Made by a program: the position numbers and the translations under genes | Shown here: positions 53,365 to 61,738 of the stretch, piece by piece | Position numbering within the stretch: position 1 is the stretch's first letter | Layout: every line of letters begins with the position of its first letter | Notes under the pieces: model-generated | The model's input: the letters and a program-made list of their open reading frames with translations, nothing else | Database searches by the model: none | What the model was told of the DNA's origin: nothing | NCBI GenBank assembly: GCA_934463165.1 | Contig: CAKSJG010000001.1 | Location: forward strand, 124,001-188,000 | DNA from: an uncultured Clostridia bacterium | GTDB lineage: Bacteria; Bacillota; Clostridia; UMGS1810 | Direction: 5' to 3' | Length of the DNA: 64,000 bases

Positions 53365-53638
53365 TGCAGCCTCCCTTTATAAACGTGAAATATTCATCAG
53401 TATGTTCCTGGGAATTTGAAAGTATCTGCTTTCTGTCATATGATATTTCGCATATATCATTTCTGAATTTCGTGCCGTAATGTTGTTGTGCTGTATGTTC
53501 ATGATATATATCAGCTTCATCAATAACGGAAACCATCGAAATAATACTTTCAATCTCATCAATAAGGTTATTTTCGTTTTTAATATCGATATTTAAAGCA
53601 GATAAATCCGCTATATGTTTTAATTCGTTTTTTTTCAT
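53354..53638 (-). CDS. gatC: Asp-tRNA(Asn)/Glu-tRNA(Gln) amidotransferase subunit C
   Basis: A 94-residue stabilising subunit of GatCAB. The N-terminus KKNELKHIADLSALNIDIKN and the acidic helix INLIDEIESIISMVSVIDEA match GatC. Its place directly before gatA fixes the identity despite weak sequence conservation. The order gatC-gatA-gatB is usual. The VanZ-like gene ends 6 bases upstream, so it may be part of the same transcript. Confidence 0.93.
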   Translation of the reverse strand: MKKNELKHIADLSALNIDIKNENNLIDEIESIISMVSVIDEADIYHEHTAQQHYGTKFRNDICEISYDRKQILSNSQEHTDEYFTFIKGGCNER

Positions 53639-53644
53639 AAATTA

Positions 53645-54082
53645 TTATCCTTTTTTTGAATATATCTTTCCTGTTAAAATGCTTAAAGCACTTCCGAATG
53701 CGGAGCCTGCTGTGTCTATAAGCATATCCAAAAATCTGCACGCTCTGCCGGGCACAAAATACTGATGTATTTCATCGGATACGGCATACAAAAAGCATAC
53801 AGCTACAGCAAAAAAAGATTTTTTTGCACTTACATTAAATGATCTGAAAAGATTATACATCAAAATACCGAGTATTGCATATTCGGTGAAATGAGCTGTT
53901 TTTCTGACAACGGTTTCAGTAATATCAAGTAAATTCTGCGGTGGATTATTTATAAACAATTTTATAAGTCTTGTTGTAATAAACATACTTTCAACAGTTG
54001 AGTCTGAAGCGGTTTTTGCTGAAAATGAAAATATTACAATCATCCACAATAGGGTTAAAATTATAAAAATGATTTTTTTCAT
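53645..54082 (-). CDS. VanZ-like family membrane protein
   Basis: A 145-residue protein with about four hydrophobic helices. ATG 54082 follows CGGAGAT; the frame is open 6 codons upstream. The family blocks are clear: VRKTAHFTEYAILGILMYNL and SDEIHQYFVPGRACRFLDML. VanZ in enterococci gives low teicoplanin resistance, but most relatives like this one are of unknown function and should not be called resistance genes. It precedes gatC by 6 bases and follows the hydrogenase terminator. Confidence 0.88.
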   Translation of the reverse strand: MKKIIFIILTLLWMIVIFSFSAKTASDSTVESMFITTRLIKLFINNPPQNLLDITETVVRKTAHFTEYAILGILMYNLFRSFNVSAKKSFFAVAVCFLYAVSDEIHQYFVPGRACRFLDMLIDTAGSAFGSALSILTGKIYSKKG

Positions 54083-54107
54083 TATATATCTCCGATTCAA
54101 AATTTGT

Positions 54108-54163
54108 AAAATCCCCCCGGAGCCAAATTAAGCACACCTTTGCTTATAACTAACCGAGGGGAT
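54108..54163 (-). terminator. Terminator after the hydrogenase operon, with a nested hairpin
   Basis: On the minus strand ATCCCCTCGG (54163-54154) pairs with CCGGGGGGAT (54120-54111) with one wobble, followed by TTTT. The 33-nt loop itself folds (AAGCA with TGCTT). GC-rich for this genome and well placed to end the hydA transcript. Confidence 0.7.
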
Positions 54164-54215
54164 CATAAATCATATAAGATTTTATTTAATTTTCAAAAAA
54201 AATATCAGTTTAAAA

Positions 54216-55952
54216 TTATTTTTGCGATGATCTGTCAGTATAATGCGTGTGAAGAAGCTCATGCGATTTATGTCCGCACGGATTACCGAAATACTGTTCA
54301 TAAAGTTCAATTATTGCGGGGTTTTCATGGGACTTTCTGATATTTGAGCTTTCATCTTCGGTATATAGTGCTTTTGCTCTGAGTGCTTTCACGTCAGTAA
54401 CGGATTTGGTGTATGAATCAACAATCGGCTGACCTCCGCCATTTATGCAGCCTCCGGGACATGCCATAATTTCCACAAAATCATAATGTTCACCTGCTTT
54501 TATTTTATCAAGAATAATTCTTGCATTTTTTGTGCCGTGAACAACCGCTACCCTTACGTCTTTTCCGGCTATAGTAAGGGTTGCTTCTTTTATACCGTCA
54601 AGACCTCTTACAGCTTCTATGTTAAGATTTTCAAGAGGTTTCTTTTCGAGAATTTCGTAAACCGTTCTGATGGCAGCCTCCATAACGCCGCCCGTTGTTC
54701 CGAATATTACTGCAGCACCTGTCGCTTCGCCGAACGGTCTGTCAAATTCTTCATCCGGAAGTGATGCAAAGTCTATTCCTGCCTGTTTGATCATTCTTGC
54801 AAGCTCTCTTGTAGTAAGCGAACAGTCAATGTCCTGTGAACCGCATGTTGAATGTTCTTCTCTTTGTACTTCATATTTTTTCGAAGTGCACGGCATGATT
54901 GCCACGGAATAGATGCTGTTTTTATCAATTCCGTTTTTCTCAGCATAATAAGATTTTATGACTGCACCGAACATCTCCATAGGAGATTTACATGTAGACA
55001 AATTACCGAGAAATTCAGGATAATAATGTTCACAGAATTTAACCCATCCCGGTGAACAGGAGGTTATAATGGGAAGATTTTCTCCCGAAGTAAATCTGTT
55101 TATAAATTCTGTTCCCTCTTCCATAATTGTAAGATCCGCACCGGTATCTGTATCAAAAACTTTATCAAAACCGAGTCTTTTTAAAGCAGCAACCATTTTA
55201 CCGGTTACCGGAGTTCCGATCGGCAGACCGAATTCTTCGCCGAGAGCAGCTCTTACGGCCGGAGCAGTTTGTACAACAACATGTTTTTCGGGGTTATCAA
55301 TTGCATCCATAACCTTCGGAATATCATTTCTTTCATAAAGAGCGCCTACGGGACATGAAACTATACACTGTCCGCAGAATATACATCCTACATCCTTTAT
55401 CGGTTTTTCATATGTTGCCGCAACATGTGTAGCAAAGCCTCTGTCTGCACATGTGATTACAGAAACAGCCTGATTATTGCAGGCTCCTATACATCTTCTG
55501 CAAAGAACACATTTATTATTATCTCTTACCAAAGACGTTGAGGTATTATCAATATCATAGGTTATGTTTTCACCTTCATATCTGAGACCGTCAACACCAA
55601 GTTCTTCTGCAAGTGTCTGAAGTTCACAGTTTCTGCTTCTTACACATGTGAGACATTTTTTCTCATGATTTGAAAGTATAAGTTCAAGCGTATCTCTTCT
55701 TGCATTTCTGACTTTGAGTGTATTTGTATAAACCTCCATACCTTCATTTACGGGATAAACACATGCAGCCTGAAGAGCTTTTGCACCTTTTACTTCCACA
55801 AGACACATTCTGCATGCGCCTATTTTGTTTATATCTTTAAGAAAACAAAGCGTAGGTATTTTTATTCCGGCTTCTCTTGCAGCATCAAGAATAGTATAAG
55901 AAGCGGGAACAGTATATTCTCTGTCATTAATTTTAATATTAACCATATCCAT
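54216..55952 (-). CDS. [FeFe]-hydrogenase catalytic subunit, NADH-dependent bifurcating type (HydA/HndD)
   Basis: The H2-forming subunit of a multimeric hydrogenase. The 578-residue protein has an N-terminal 2Fe-2S domain (about 1-78), a His-Cys3 4Fe-4S site (HEKKCLTCVRSRNCELQ, about 97-113), two 4Fe-4S sites (CVLCRRCIGACNNQ and CIFCGQCIVSCPVG), then the H-cluster domain with all three motifs: TSCSPGWVKF, MPCTSKKYE and MACPGGCINGGGQP. The small-subunit-like tail follows. With the NuoF-, NuoE- and 2Fe-2S subunits upstream it forms the soluble complex that couples NADH and ferredoxin oxidation to H2 release. Confidence 0.97.
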   Translation of the reverse strand: MDMVNIKINDREYTVPASYTILDAAREAGIKIPTLCFLKDINKIGACRMCLVEVKGAKALQAACVYPVNEGMEVYTNTLKVRNARRDTLELILSNHEKKCLTCVRSRNCELQTLAEELGVDGLRYEGENITYDIDNTSTSLVRDNNKCVLCRRCIGACNNQAVSVITCADRGFATHVAATYEKPIKDVGCIFCGQCIVSCPVGALYERNDIPKVMDAIDNPEKHVVVQTAPAVRAALGEEFGLPIGTPVTGKMVAALKRLGFDKVFDTDTGADLTIMEEGTEFINRFTSGENLPIITSCSPGWVKFCEHYYPEFLGNLSTCKSPMEMFGAVIKSYYAEKNGIDKNSIYSVAIMPCTSKKYEVQREEHSTCGSQDIDCSLTTRELARMIKQAGIDFASLPDEEFDRPFGEATGAAVIFGTTGGVMEAAIRTVYEILEKKPLENLNIEAVRGLDGIKEATLTIAGKDVRVAVVHGTKNARIILDKIKAGEHYDFVEIMACPGGCINGGGQPIVDSYTKSVTDVKALRAKALYTEDESSNIRKSHENPAIIELYEQYFGNPCGHKSHELLHTHYTDRSSQK

Positions 55953-55971
55953 CGTTATATCTTCTCCCTTC

Positions 55972-57768
55972 TTATTTCTTTTCTATTGCGCCGAATTTAC
56001 ATGATTCAATACATGCTCCGCATTTGATACATTTAGAATTGTCAATTGTAAACGGATTTTTAATTTCTCCGCTGATTGCACCTGCAGGACACTTTCTTGA
56101 ACAAAGACTGCAGCCCTTGCATTTTTCGGGATTTATCGTGTAAGCAAGAAGTGCCTTACATACTCCGGCAGGACATTTTTTATCTACAACATGTGCTATA
56201 TACTCATCTCTGAAATACTTGAGCGTACTGAGAATCGGATTTGGTGCAGTTTGACCGAGACCGCAAAATGCTGCATTTTTAATGCTGTAACAAAGTTCCT
56301 CCAATTTATCAATATCTTCAATGGTACCGTTGCCCTTTGTAATTTTATTTAAAATTTCAAGCAGTCTTTTTGTTCCTATTCTGCACGGTGCACACTTACC
56401 GCATGATTCGTCAACCGTAAATTCCAGGAAGAATTTGGCTATATCAACCATGCATGTGTCTTCATCCATAACAATGAGTCCGCCGGAGCCCATCATTGAT
56501 CCGATGCTTATAAGCGAGTCATAATCAATGGGTGTGTCGATAAGATCAGCGGGAATACATCCGCCTGACGGTCCGCCTGTCTGAGCTGCTTTAAATTTTT
56601 TGCCGTTCGGAATTCCACCGCCTATATCGTATACAATTTCACGAAGTGTTGTTCCCATTGGGATTTCAACCAGACCGGTATTGTGAATCTTTCCGCCGAC
56701 CGCAAATACTTTTGTTCCTTTACTCTTTTCTGTTCCGATGCTTGCAAACCAATCTGCTCCTTTGTTAATAATGGCAGTAATGTTTGCATAAGTTTCGACA
56801 TTGTTAAGAAGCGTAGGTTTTGCGAACAATCCCTTATTTGCCGGGAAAGGCGGTCTCGGTCTTGGTTCACCTCTATGACCCTCAATAGAAGTCATAAGCG
56901 CTGTTTCCTCACCGCAGACAAATGCACCTGCTCCGAGTCTTAATTCAAGATCAAAATTAAATCCGGTTTCAAAGATATTTTCTCCGAGAAGACCGTATTC
57001 TCTTGCCTGATCTATCGCTATGTTAAGTCTTGTAACGGCAATGGGATATTCCGCTCTGATATAAATATATCCCTGATCCGCGCCTACAGCATAGGCTGCT
57101 ATTGCCATGGCTTCAATTACGGAATGAGGGTCACCCTCAAGAACCGATCTGTCCATGAATGCACCGGGATCTCCCTCATCTGCATTACATGCCACAAATT
57201 TTTTGTCACCTTTTGCATTTGCTGTAAACTGCCATTTGAGACCAGTAGGAAATCCCGCACCTCCGCGTCCTCTCAAACCGGAAGCTTTAATTGTTTCTAT
57301 TACATCCTGCGGTTTCATTTCGGTCAGGACTTTTCCGAGTGCCGCATAACCGCCGAAAGCTATGTATTCATCAATGCTTTCAGGGTTAATAACACCACAG
57401 TTTCTGAGTGCAACACGTTTTTGCTTTTTGTAAAAATCAACATCGTTAAGAGATTTTACATTATTATCATCTACAATTGTTTCCTGATACAGCAGTCTTT
57501 TTACAATTCTTCCCTTTAACAAATGTTCTTCAACAATTTCATGAACATCTTCAGGTTTAACCATACTGTAAAATGCACCCTCGGGATATACAATTACTAT
57601 CGGGCCGAGTGCACAGAGTCCGAAACAACCTGTTTTGACAACCTTAATTTCATCAGCCAAACCGTTTTCTCTGAGGCTTGTTTCAAACTCTTCAATAATT
57701 TTTGTACTTCCGGAAGATGTACATCCTGTACCTCCGCAAACAAGTACGTGACCTCTTGCTAACTCCAT
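55972..57768 (-). CDS. NuoF-like flavoprotein subunit of the bifurcating hydrogenase (HydB/HndC)
   Basis: The NADH- and FMN-binding subunit. The 598-residue protein has an N-terminal thioredoxin-like 2Fe-2S domain (CGGTGCTSSGSTKIIEEF; CFGLCALGPIVIV), the NuoF core with GLRGRGGAGFPTGLKW and ACNADEGDPGAFMDR (NADH and FMN sites), the 4Fe-4S site ESCGKCAPCRIGTKRLLE, and a C-terminal ferredoxin domain with two 4Fe-4S motifs (CKGCSLCSRKCPAGA and CIKCGACIESCKFGA). It is thought to be the bifurcating flavin site. It lies 14 bases after the 2Fe-2S gene and 19 before hydA. Confidence 0.97.
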   Translation of the reverse strand: MELARGHVLVCGGTGCTSSGSTKIIEEFETSLRENGLADEIKVVKTGCFGLCALGPIVIVYPEGAFYSMVKPEDVHEIVEEHLLKGRIVKRLLYQETIVDDNNVKSLNDVDFYKKQKRVALRNCGVINPESIDEYIAFGGYAALGKVLTEMKPQDVIETIKASGLRGRGGAGFPTGLKWQFTANAKGDKKFVACNADEGDPGAFMDRSVLEGDPHSVIEAMAIAAYAVGADQGYIYIRAEYPIAVTRLNIAIDQAREYGLLGENIFETGFNFDLELRLGAGAFVCGEETALMTSIEGHRGEPRPRPPFPANKGLFAKPTLLNNVETYANITAIINKGADWFASIGTEKSKGTKVFAVGGKIHNTGLVEIPMGTTLREIVYDIGGGIPNGKKFKAAQTGGPSGGCIPADLIDTPIDYDSLISIGSMMGSGGLIVMDEDTCMVDIAKFFLEFTVDESCGKCAPCRIGTKRLLEILNKITKGNGTIEDIDKLEELCYSIKNAAFCGLGQTAPNPILSTLKYFRDEYIAHVVDKKCPAGVCKALLAYTINPEKCKGCSLCSRKCPAGAISGEIKNPFTIDNSKCIKCGACIESCKFGAIEKK

Positions 57769-57782
57769 TTGAAGAATCCTCC

Positions 57783-58157
57783 TTAGTTATTATCGGCTGA
57801 GCCGATTGTATATTCATTAATAACTCTGCCGTTTACGATTGTTTCATTAACGACTTTAATTGCTTTTTCAGCATCCATTTTAACGTAAGTTATTTTTTCA
57901 TGTTCGGGAAGAAATACTTCTACAATAGGTTCCAATCGACAGACCCCTATGCATCCGGTCGGGGTTACATAACAGTTGTCAATTTTCCTTTTTTCAATCT
58001 CTTCCATCATTGCCTTCATAACCGGTCTTGCGCCTGCAGCTATGCCGCATGTAGCCATACCGATTACTATTCTTATGCTTGTATCATCCTCTTTTCTGAG
58101 ATTAACTCTGGCAAGTGTTTTATTTCTGATTTCTTCAAGTTCTGCCAAACTTTTCAT
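57783..58157 (-). CDS. 2Fe-2S thioredoxin-like ferredoxin subunit (HndB type)
   Basis: A 124-residue electron-carrying subunit from ATG 58157, which follows GGAGGTG and overlaps the upstream stop as TAATG. It has a thioredoxin-like 2Fe-2S fold: ATCGIAAGARPVMKAMMEEI and TGCIGVCRLEPIVEVFLP, with four cysteines arranged C-x-n-C and C-x3-C (one Cys outside the core pair). It matches HndB of Desulfovibrio-type NADP-reducing hydrogenases and clostridial HydABC operons. It is expected to link NuoE- and NuoF-type subunits. Confidence 0.9.
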   Translation of the reverse strand: MKSLAELEEIRNKTLARVNLRKEDDTSIRIVIGMATCGIAAGARPVMKAMMEEIEKRKIDNCYVTPTGCIGVCRLEPIVEVFLPEHEKITYVKMDAEKAIKVVNETIVNGRVINEYTIGSADNN

Positions 58158-58711
58158 TAAATTGCACCTCCGCATAAATTTTCTGTTTCATTATTAATAT
58201 TATCTGATATCCAGTTTAATACATCGATCTCCGATAGACTTATTTCTTCACCGAGAACCTTTCTTATCTCTCTTGTATCGAGAGTAAAACTTCCTTTGTC
58301 ATTTTTATAACTGTATACAAAGTCAATATCCGGATGCCCGCCTATCAGAGTAATCATAGTTGACGCCATATCGCCGAGCGGCTGACGGTCAACGCTGTCA
58401 TATATAAAAACAGCTGTTACAGCAGTTCCGATGCCTACTTTTGATTTAATATCAAAGCTTCCGCCGGTCTGTATTGCGGCGAATTTAAACATTGAAATGC
58501 CGAGCCCTATTTTCCTTGTTTTCCGTGTTGTGCAAAACGGATCCGCTACATGCTTTAAAAATTCATCATCCATACCGCAGCCGTTATCCTTAATTACAAT
58601 GCTCAACAAATTATCCGATACATTTTCGGATACTGCTATTTCAATCAAAGAAGCTTTTGCCTTAGCCGAGTTTTCTGCTATATCTAAAATATGTAATGAT
58701 ATTTCCGTCAT
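58157..58711 (-). CDS. GHKL-type ATPase-domain protein in the hydrogenase operon
   Basis: A 184-residue protein with a histidine-kinase-type ATPase domain but no sensor and no phosphoacceptor histidine box. It shows the N box ILDIAENSAKAKA, G1 KDNGCGMDDEFL, the DPFCTTRKTRK segment and G2 GLGISMFKFAA. The C-terminal third (DRQPLGDMASTMITLIGGHP) is a family-specific extension found with such hydrogenase genes. Start ATG 58711 follows GAGGG. It may act as anti-sigma or as a partner of the sensory module upstream. It stands between the NuoE- and HndB-type genes, gaps 13 and 0 bases. Confidence 0.87.
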   Translation of the reverse strand: MTEISLHILDIAENSAKAKASLIEIAVSENVSDNLLSIVIKDNGCGMDDEFLKHVADPFCTTRKTRKIGLGISMFKFAAIQTGGSFDIKSKVGIGTAVTAVFIYDSVDRQPLGDMASTMITLIGGHPDIDFVYSYKNDKGSFTLDTREIRKVLGEEISLSEIDVLNWISDNINNETENLCGGAI

Positions 58712-58724
58712 GCTATCCCTCTTG

Positions 58725-59219
58725 TTATGACAAATATTTATCAAGTATACCGTCTACATCATCAACCGTAAGTCTTCCGTAAACATCATCATTAACCGTA
58801 AGTACAGGTGCAAGACCGCATGCTCCTATACAGCGTGTTGCATCCAGAGAAACCCTGCCGTCATCTGTACATTGTCCGACATCAATACCCAGTCTTTCTT
58901 TTATTTTTTCGATTATTTCGCCGGATCCTTTTACATAACATGCCGTACCGAGACAGACAGCTATCTTATATTCACCCTTCGGATAAATTGAAAATTGAGT
59001 ATAAAATGTGATTACACCATAAATTTCTGACATTGGCACAGACAATCCTTCGGAAATTTTTTGTTGAACTTCATAAGGAAGATATCCGTATATATCCTGT
59101 GCTTCGTGCAATACGGGAATTAAAGCACCTTCCGTACCTTTGTACTTTGCAATAACTTCTTGCAGTTTTTCACTTTGCAAAGCCGTGTCTTTAAAAGCCG
59201 GAGCTTTTATTTCGCTCAT
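58725..59219 (-). CDS. NuoE-like 2Fe-2S subunit of the bifurcating hydrogenase (HydC/HndA)
   Basis: A 164-residue subunit of the 24-kDa NuoE family. An N-terminal helical part (KLQEVIAKYKGTEGALIPVL) with EAQDIYGYLPYEVQ precedes the thioredoxin-like domain, whose 2Fe-2S ligands lie in CLGTACYVKGSGEII and DATRCIGACGLAPVLTVNDD. It is the first gene of the hydrogenase operon, behind AGGAGG and a promoter that carries a perfect Rex-type operator. It passes electrons between the NuoF-like and catalytic subunits. Confidence 0.95.
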   Translation of the reverse strand: MSEIKAPAFKDTALQSEKLQEVIAKYKGTEGALIPVLHEAQDIYGYLPYEVQQKISEGLSVPMSEIYGVITFYTQFSIYPKGEYKIAVCLGTACYVKGSGEIIEKIKERLGIDVGQCTDDGRVSLDATRCIGACGLAPVLTVNDDVYGRLTVDDVDGILDKYLS

Positions 59220-59238
59220 TTTCGTAACCTCCTGTTTA

Positions 59239-59266
59239 ATTATAATGATTGTTAATTTTTTAACAA
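59239..59266 (-). promoter_or_regulatory. Rex-type redox operator over the hydrogenase promoter
   Basis: TTGTTAATTTTTTAACAA at 59249-59266 is a perfect palindrome and equals the clostridial Rex consensus TTGTTAANNNNTTAACAA. The promoter on the minus strand has TTGTTA (59266-59261) and TATAAT (59244-59239), 16 bases apart. Rex bound here would cover the -35 box and the spacer, so the operon should be repressed at low NADH/NAD+ and opened when NADH rises. No rex gene is in the window. Confidence 0.85.
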
Positions 59267-59341
59267 ATTAATACAACTAATTAATTATACCATAAATTAT
59301 TGATGTGCGCTATGGTTTTATGTGTCAATTTATATTTTCGG

Positions 59342-60052
59342 TCAAATGCACAAAAGAACCGATGCGGGATTGTGCAATATATATAAACCGTCAGGCACTG
59401 TCAGATAATTGGTTTTTTCTGAAATATCCCAAAGGTAATGAGCATCCGAATCGCATAATACACGGTACTTTTTTTGAATATACTCATTATTATTCAAAAA
59501 AGATAGATTATTTACTTCTACGCATTTAAAGTCCGGATCTTCGGGAATACATCCCAGGTTTGAAAGTATACTGTATGAATTTTTATCTATATGCGCCGGA
59601 ATAGCAATACCGCCGTTTTTTTTGACAATATTACATACGTCATATATATCAAGGCTGCACGCAGTAATTAAAAACTGCTCTTTAAATCCGACAACGGAAT
59701 CCTTGGAATCCATTATAATTTGTTCTCCGAATATTGCAGGTTTGTTTTTTATAGGCGGGAGATTGTTTTCTATAATTTTACCCACACTGCACGCCGAATC
59801 GGCATCGGGAAAAAGACACACCATATGAATATTTTCAGCCGTTTCAATTTCTATTCCCGGAATAACGGTTATAGGCAATCCGCGAGATGCATCCATGCAT
59901 GCTCTGACGTTATCGGCACTGTTATGATCTGTGACAGCAATGACGTTTAGTCCTTTCAAAACCGACATATTAACTATATTGTTGGGTGTCATATCGTTGT
60001 TGCCGCACGGTGAAAGACATGTATGTATATGAAAATCGTAATATATATTCAT
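59342..60052 (-). CDS. PHP-domain phosphoesterase-like protein
   Basis: A 236-residue PHP-superfamily protein from ATG 60052 (an ORF start at 60112 lies deep in the upstream gene). Metal-binding motifs are DFHIHTCLSPCGNND, VIAVTDHNSADNVR, VIPGIEIETAENIHM, PAHIDKNSY and CDSDAHYLWDI, so the trinuclear site looks complete. The substrate is unknown: PHP proteins include phosphatases and nucleases. It overlaps the DRTGG gene by 4 bases (ATGA) and is the last gene of the sensory hydrogenase unit, suggesting a signalling-molecule hydrolase. Confidence 0.88.
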   Translation of the reverse strand: MNIYYDFHIHTCLSPCGNNDMTPNNIVNMSVLKGLNVIAVTDHNSADNVRACMDASRGLPITVIPGIEIETAENIHMVCLFPDADSACSVGKIIENNLPPIKNKPAIFGEQIIMDSKDSVVGFKEQFLITACSLDIYDVCNIVKKNGGIAIPAHIDKNSYSILSNLGCIPEDPDFKCVEVNNLSFLNNNEYIQKKYRVLCDSDAHYLWDISEKTNYLTVPDGLYILHNPASVLLCI

Positions 60053-60378
60053 ATCAGTTTTCCCAATTCGTTGCAAAGAGTGTAAGCGTCCATATCTGAT
60101 CTCAGAAGACATATCCCCTCTTTATTTGCTTTATCAATGACGTTTTTGTCTACGTTCATTGATTGGGCAACAATAACGCATGATGCGTCTGTAAGAGAGG
60201 CTATACCAAGTATATTTATGTTTGTCTGAACGGTAATCCATACATTTCCGCTTTGAACATTAGACATCGCAAGGCTTAACAGATCCGACACATAACATCC
60301 TGTAATTTCTTGTGAATCATCGGGTTGAGAACCAAGGCATTCAAGATTTAACCTGCTTATAATTTCCGGTACTTTCAT
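60049..60378 (-). CDS. DRTGG-domain protein (copy 2)
   Basis: A 109-residue single-domain protein from ATG 60378, which follows GGAGG (the frame is open further upstream into the hydrogenase-like gene). The sequence CYVSDLLSLAMSNVQSGNVW, then IASLTDASCVIVAQSMNVDK and EGICLLRSDMDAYTLCNELG resembles DRTGG domains, which occur in phosphotransacetylase and as orphans linked to hydrogenase genes, and probably bind a ligand. It shares layout with the other DRTGG protein of the same unit (62179-62517). Confidence 0.85.
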   Translation of the reverse strand: MKVPEIISRLNLECLGSQPDDSQEITGCYVSDLLSLAMSNVQSGNVWITVQTNINILGIASLTDASCVIVAQSMNVDKNVIDKANKEGICLLRSDMDAYTLCNELGKLI

Positions 60379-60394
60379 ATAAATTCCTCCGCAT

Positions 60395-61669
60395 TTACAA
60401 ATTTTTGCTACTATTTTCAATTGCAGCGACTTTTTCTCTGAGTTTAAATATACATTCAGTTTCCTTTGCATATCCTTTCACAATATCTTCCGCCAATGTC
60501 ATACAAGTCGGTGATCCGCATGATCCGCAATCAAGTTTCGGCATACTTTCATATAAAACTTCTATTTGCTTAAGCTTATCCATTGCAACGCTTATGTCTT
60601 CATCAAGATTGTTATGATTTCTTGTAATAACAGGCTTATTCCAAAAAAGTTTTATATCATCCGGAATATTCACATCGGAACTTCCGTTTGCGGTTTTCGC
60701 AATTTTTTTAAGTCTTGTTTTTGCAACGAAATTATTTTCGACGGTAAGCGGACCGCCTACGCATCCTCCGGTACATGCAAGAGCCTCAACATAAGATACA
60801 TCTTCAAGTTTGCCGTTTTCTATTTCCTCCAAAACTTCCATAACGTTATGTATACCGTCAACCGCAATATAGTTTTCAAGCTCAAGAGGAGCGACTTCTC
60901 CCCCACTGTTTGCCCAGCAAACACCGTTGAATCCGGCTGACGAAAGTCCGATGTTTTCTTCATTGTTTTTAATAAACGGCAAAATTTTCAAATATATATC
61001 TTTAAACGAAAACACTCCGTCAATGCTTGTTTTGTCATATCCCACCGGGTATTTTGTGCATGTTGCTTTAGCTGCGCACGGTGTTATAAAAAATATTCCT
61101 ATATCATCGCCTTTAAAATCCGTATTTTCCTCAACGGTTTTTCTTGCAAGAAAAGAAGCAAGAATCATTGGGGAAATAAGCGGTATGACGTTATTTATCA
61201 GATTGGGGTATCTTGCGGCAATAAGTTTTGTTACGGCAGGACAAGCCGAATTTATTGCAGGGGATTCAAGCTCGCCGCTTTTAAGCAATTCTTTCGTTTT
61301 GGCTGTTATAATCTGAGCTGCAAAAGCAACTTCGTAAACATCGTCAAATCCGAGTTTTAAAAATGCATTTAATATGTTGTCTATGTTTTTTGCTTTGCTG
61401 AACTGACTGTAAAATGCCGGTGCAGGCAGCGCAACTTTGTATTTGTAGTTATTTAGTATATCGAGACTGTCGGTTACCGCTTTTTTTGCGTGATACGGAC
61501 ATACCCTGATACACTCTCCGCAATCTATACACAATTCCTTGATAATTTTTGCCTTTTTATTTCTTACTCGTATGGCTTGAGTAGGACACTTTTTAATACA
61601 ATTTGTACACCCCTTGCATTTATCTTTATCAAGCCTTACAGAATGAACAATATTTTCCAAATAAAACAC
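60395..61669 (-). CDS. Sensory-type [FeFe]-hydrogenase homologue (HydS-like, without PAS domain)
   Basis: A 424-residue protein: an N-terminal two-cluster 4Fe-4S ferredoxin domain (CKGCTNCIKKCPTQA, CIDCGECIRVCPYHA), an H-cluster-like domain with altered motifs (NSACPAVTKL for TSCxPxW, ITPCAAKATC for MPCxxKxxE, ALACTGGCVGGPLTVEN for MACxGGCxxGGGQP), and a C-terminal four-cysteine Fe-S domain (DCGSCGSPTCMTLAEDIVKG). The core cysteines are kept but residues around them differ, as in group C/D hydrogenases thought to sense H2 or redox state. Many relatives carry a PAS domain at the end; here the protein stops after the Fe-S domain. Confidence 0.85.
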   Translation of the reverse strand: MFYLENIVHSVRLDKDKCKGCTNCIKKCPTQAIRVRNKKAKIIKELCIDCGECIRVCPYHAKKAVTDSLDILNNYKYKVALPAPAFYSQFSKAKNIDNILNAFLKLGFDDVYEVAFAAQIITAKTKELLKSGELESPAINSACPAVTKLIAARYPNLINNVIPLISPMILASFLARKTVEENTDFKGDDIGIFFITPCAAKATCTKYPVGYDKTSIDGVFSFKDIYLKILPFIKNNEENIGLSSAGFNGVCWANSGGEVAPLELENYIAVDGIHNVMEVLEEIENGKLEDVSYVEALACTGGCVGGPLTVENNFVAKTRLKKIAKTANGSSDVNIPDDIKLFWNKPVITRNHNNLDEDISVAMDKLKQIEVLYESMPKLDCGSCGSPTCMTLAEDIVKGYAKETECIFKLREKVAAIENSSKNL

Positions 61670-61738
61670 CTCCGTACTTTAAAGCACAAAGTAATCGATT
61701 AAATAAGGATGCCGGATATATTAACGGCATTATTATTT

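Noticed and set aside
53645..54082. Teicoplanin resistance gene
   Set aside because: Only the general VanZ-like family is seen, without vanA-type cluster genes; most members are not resistance determinants.
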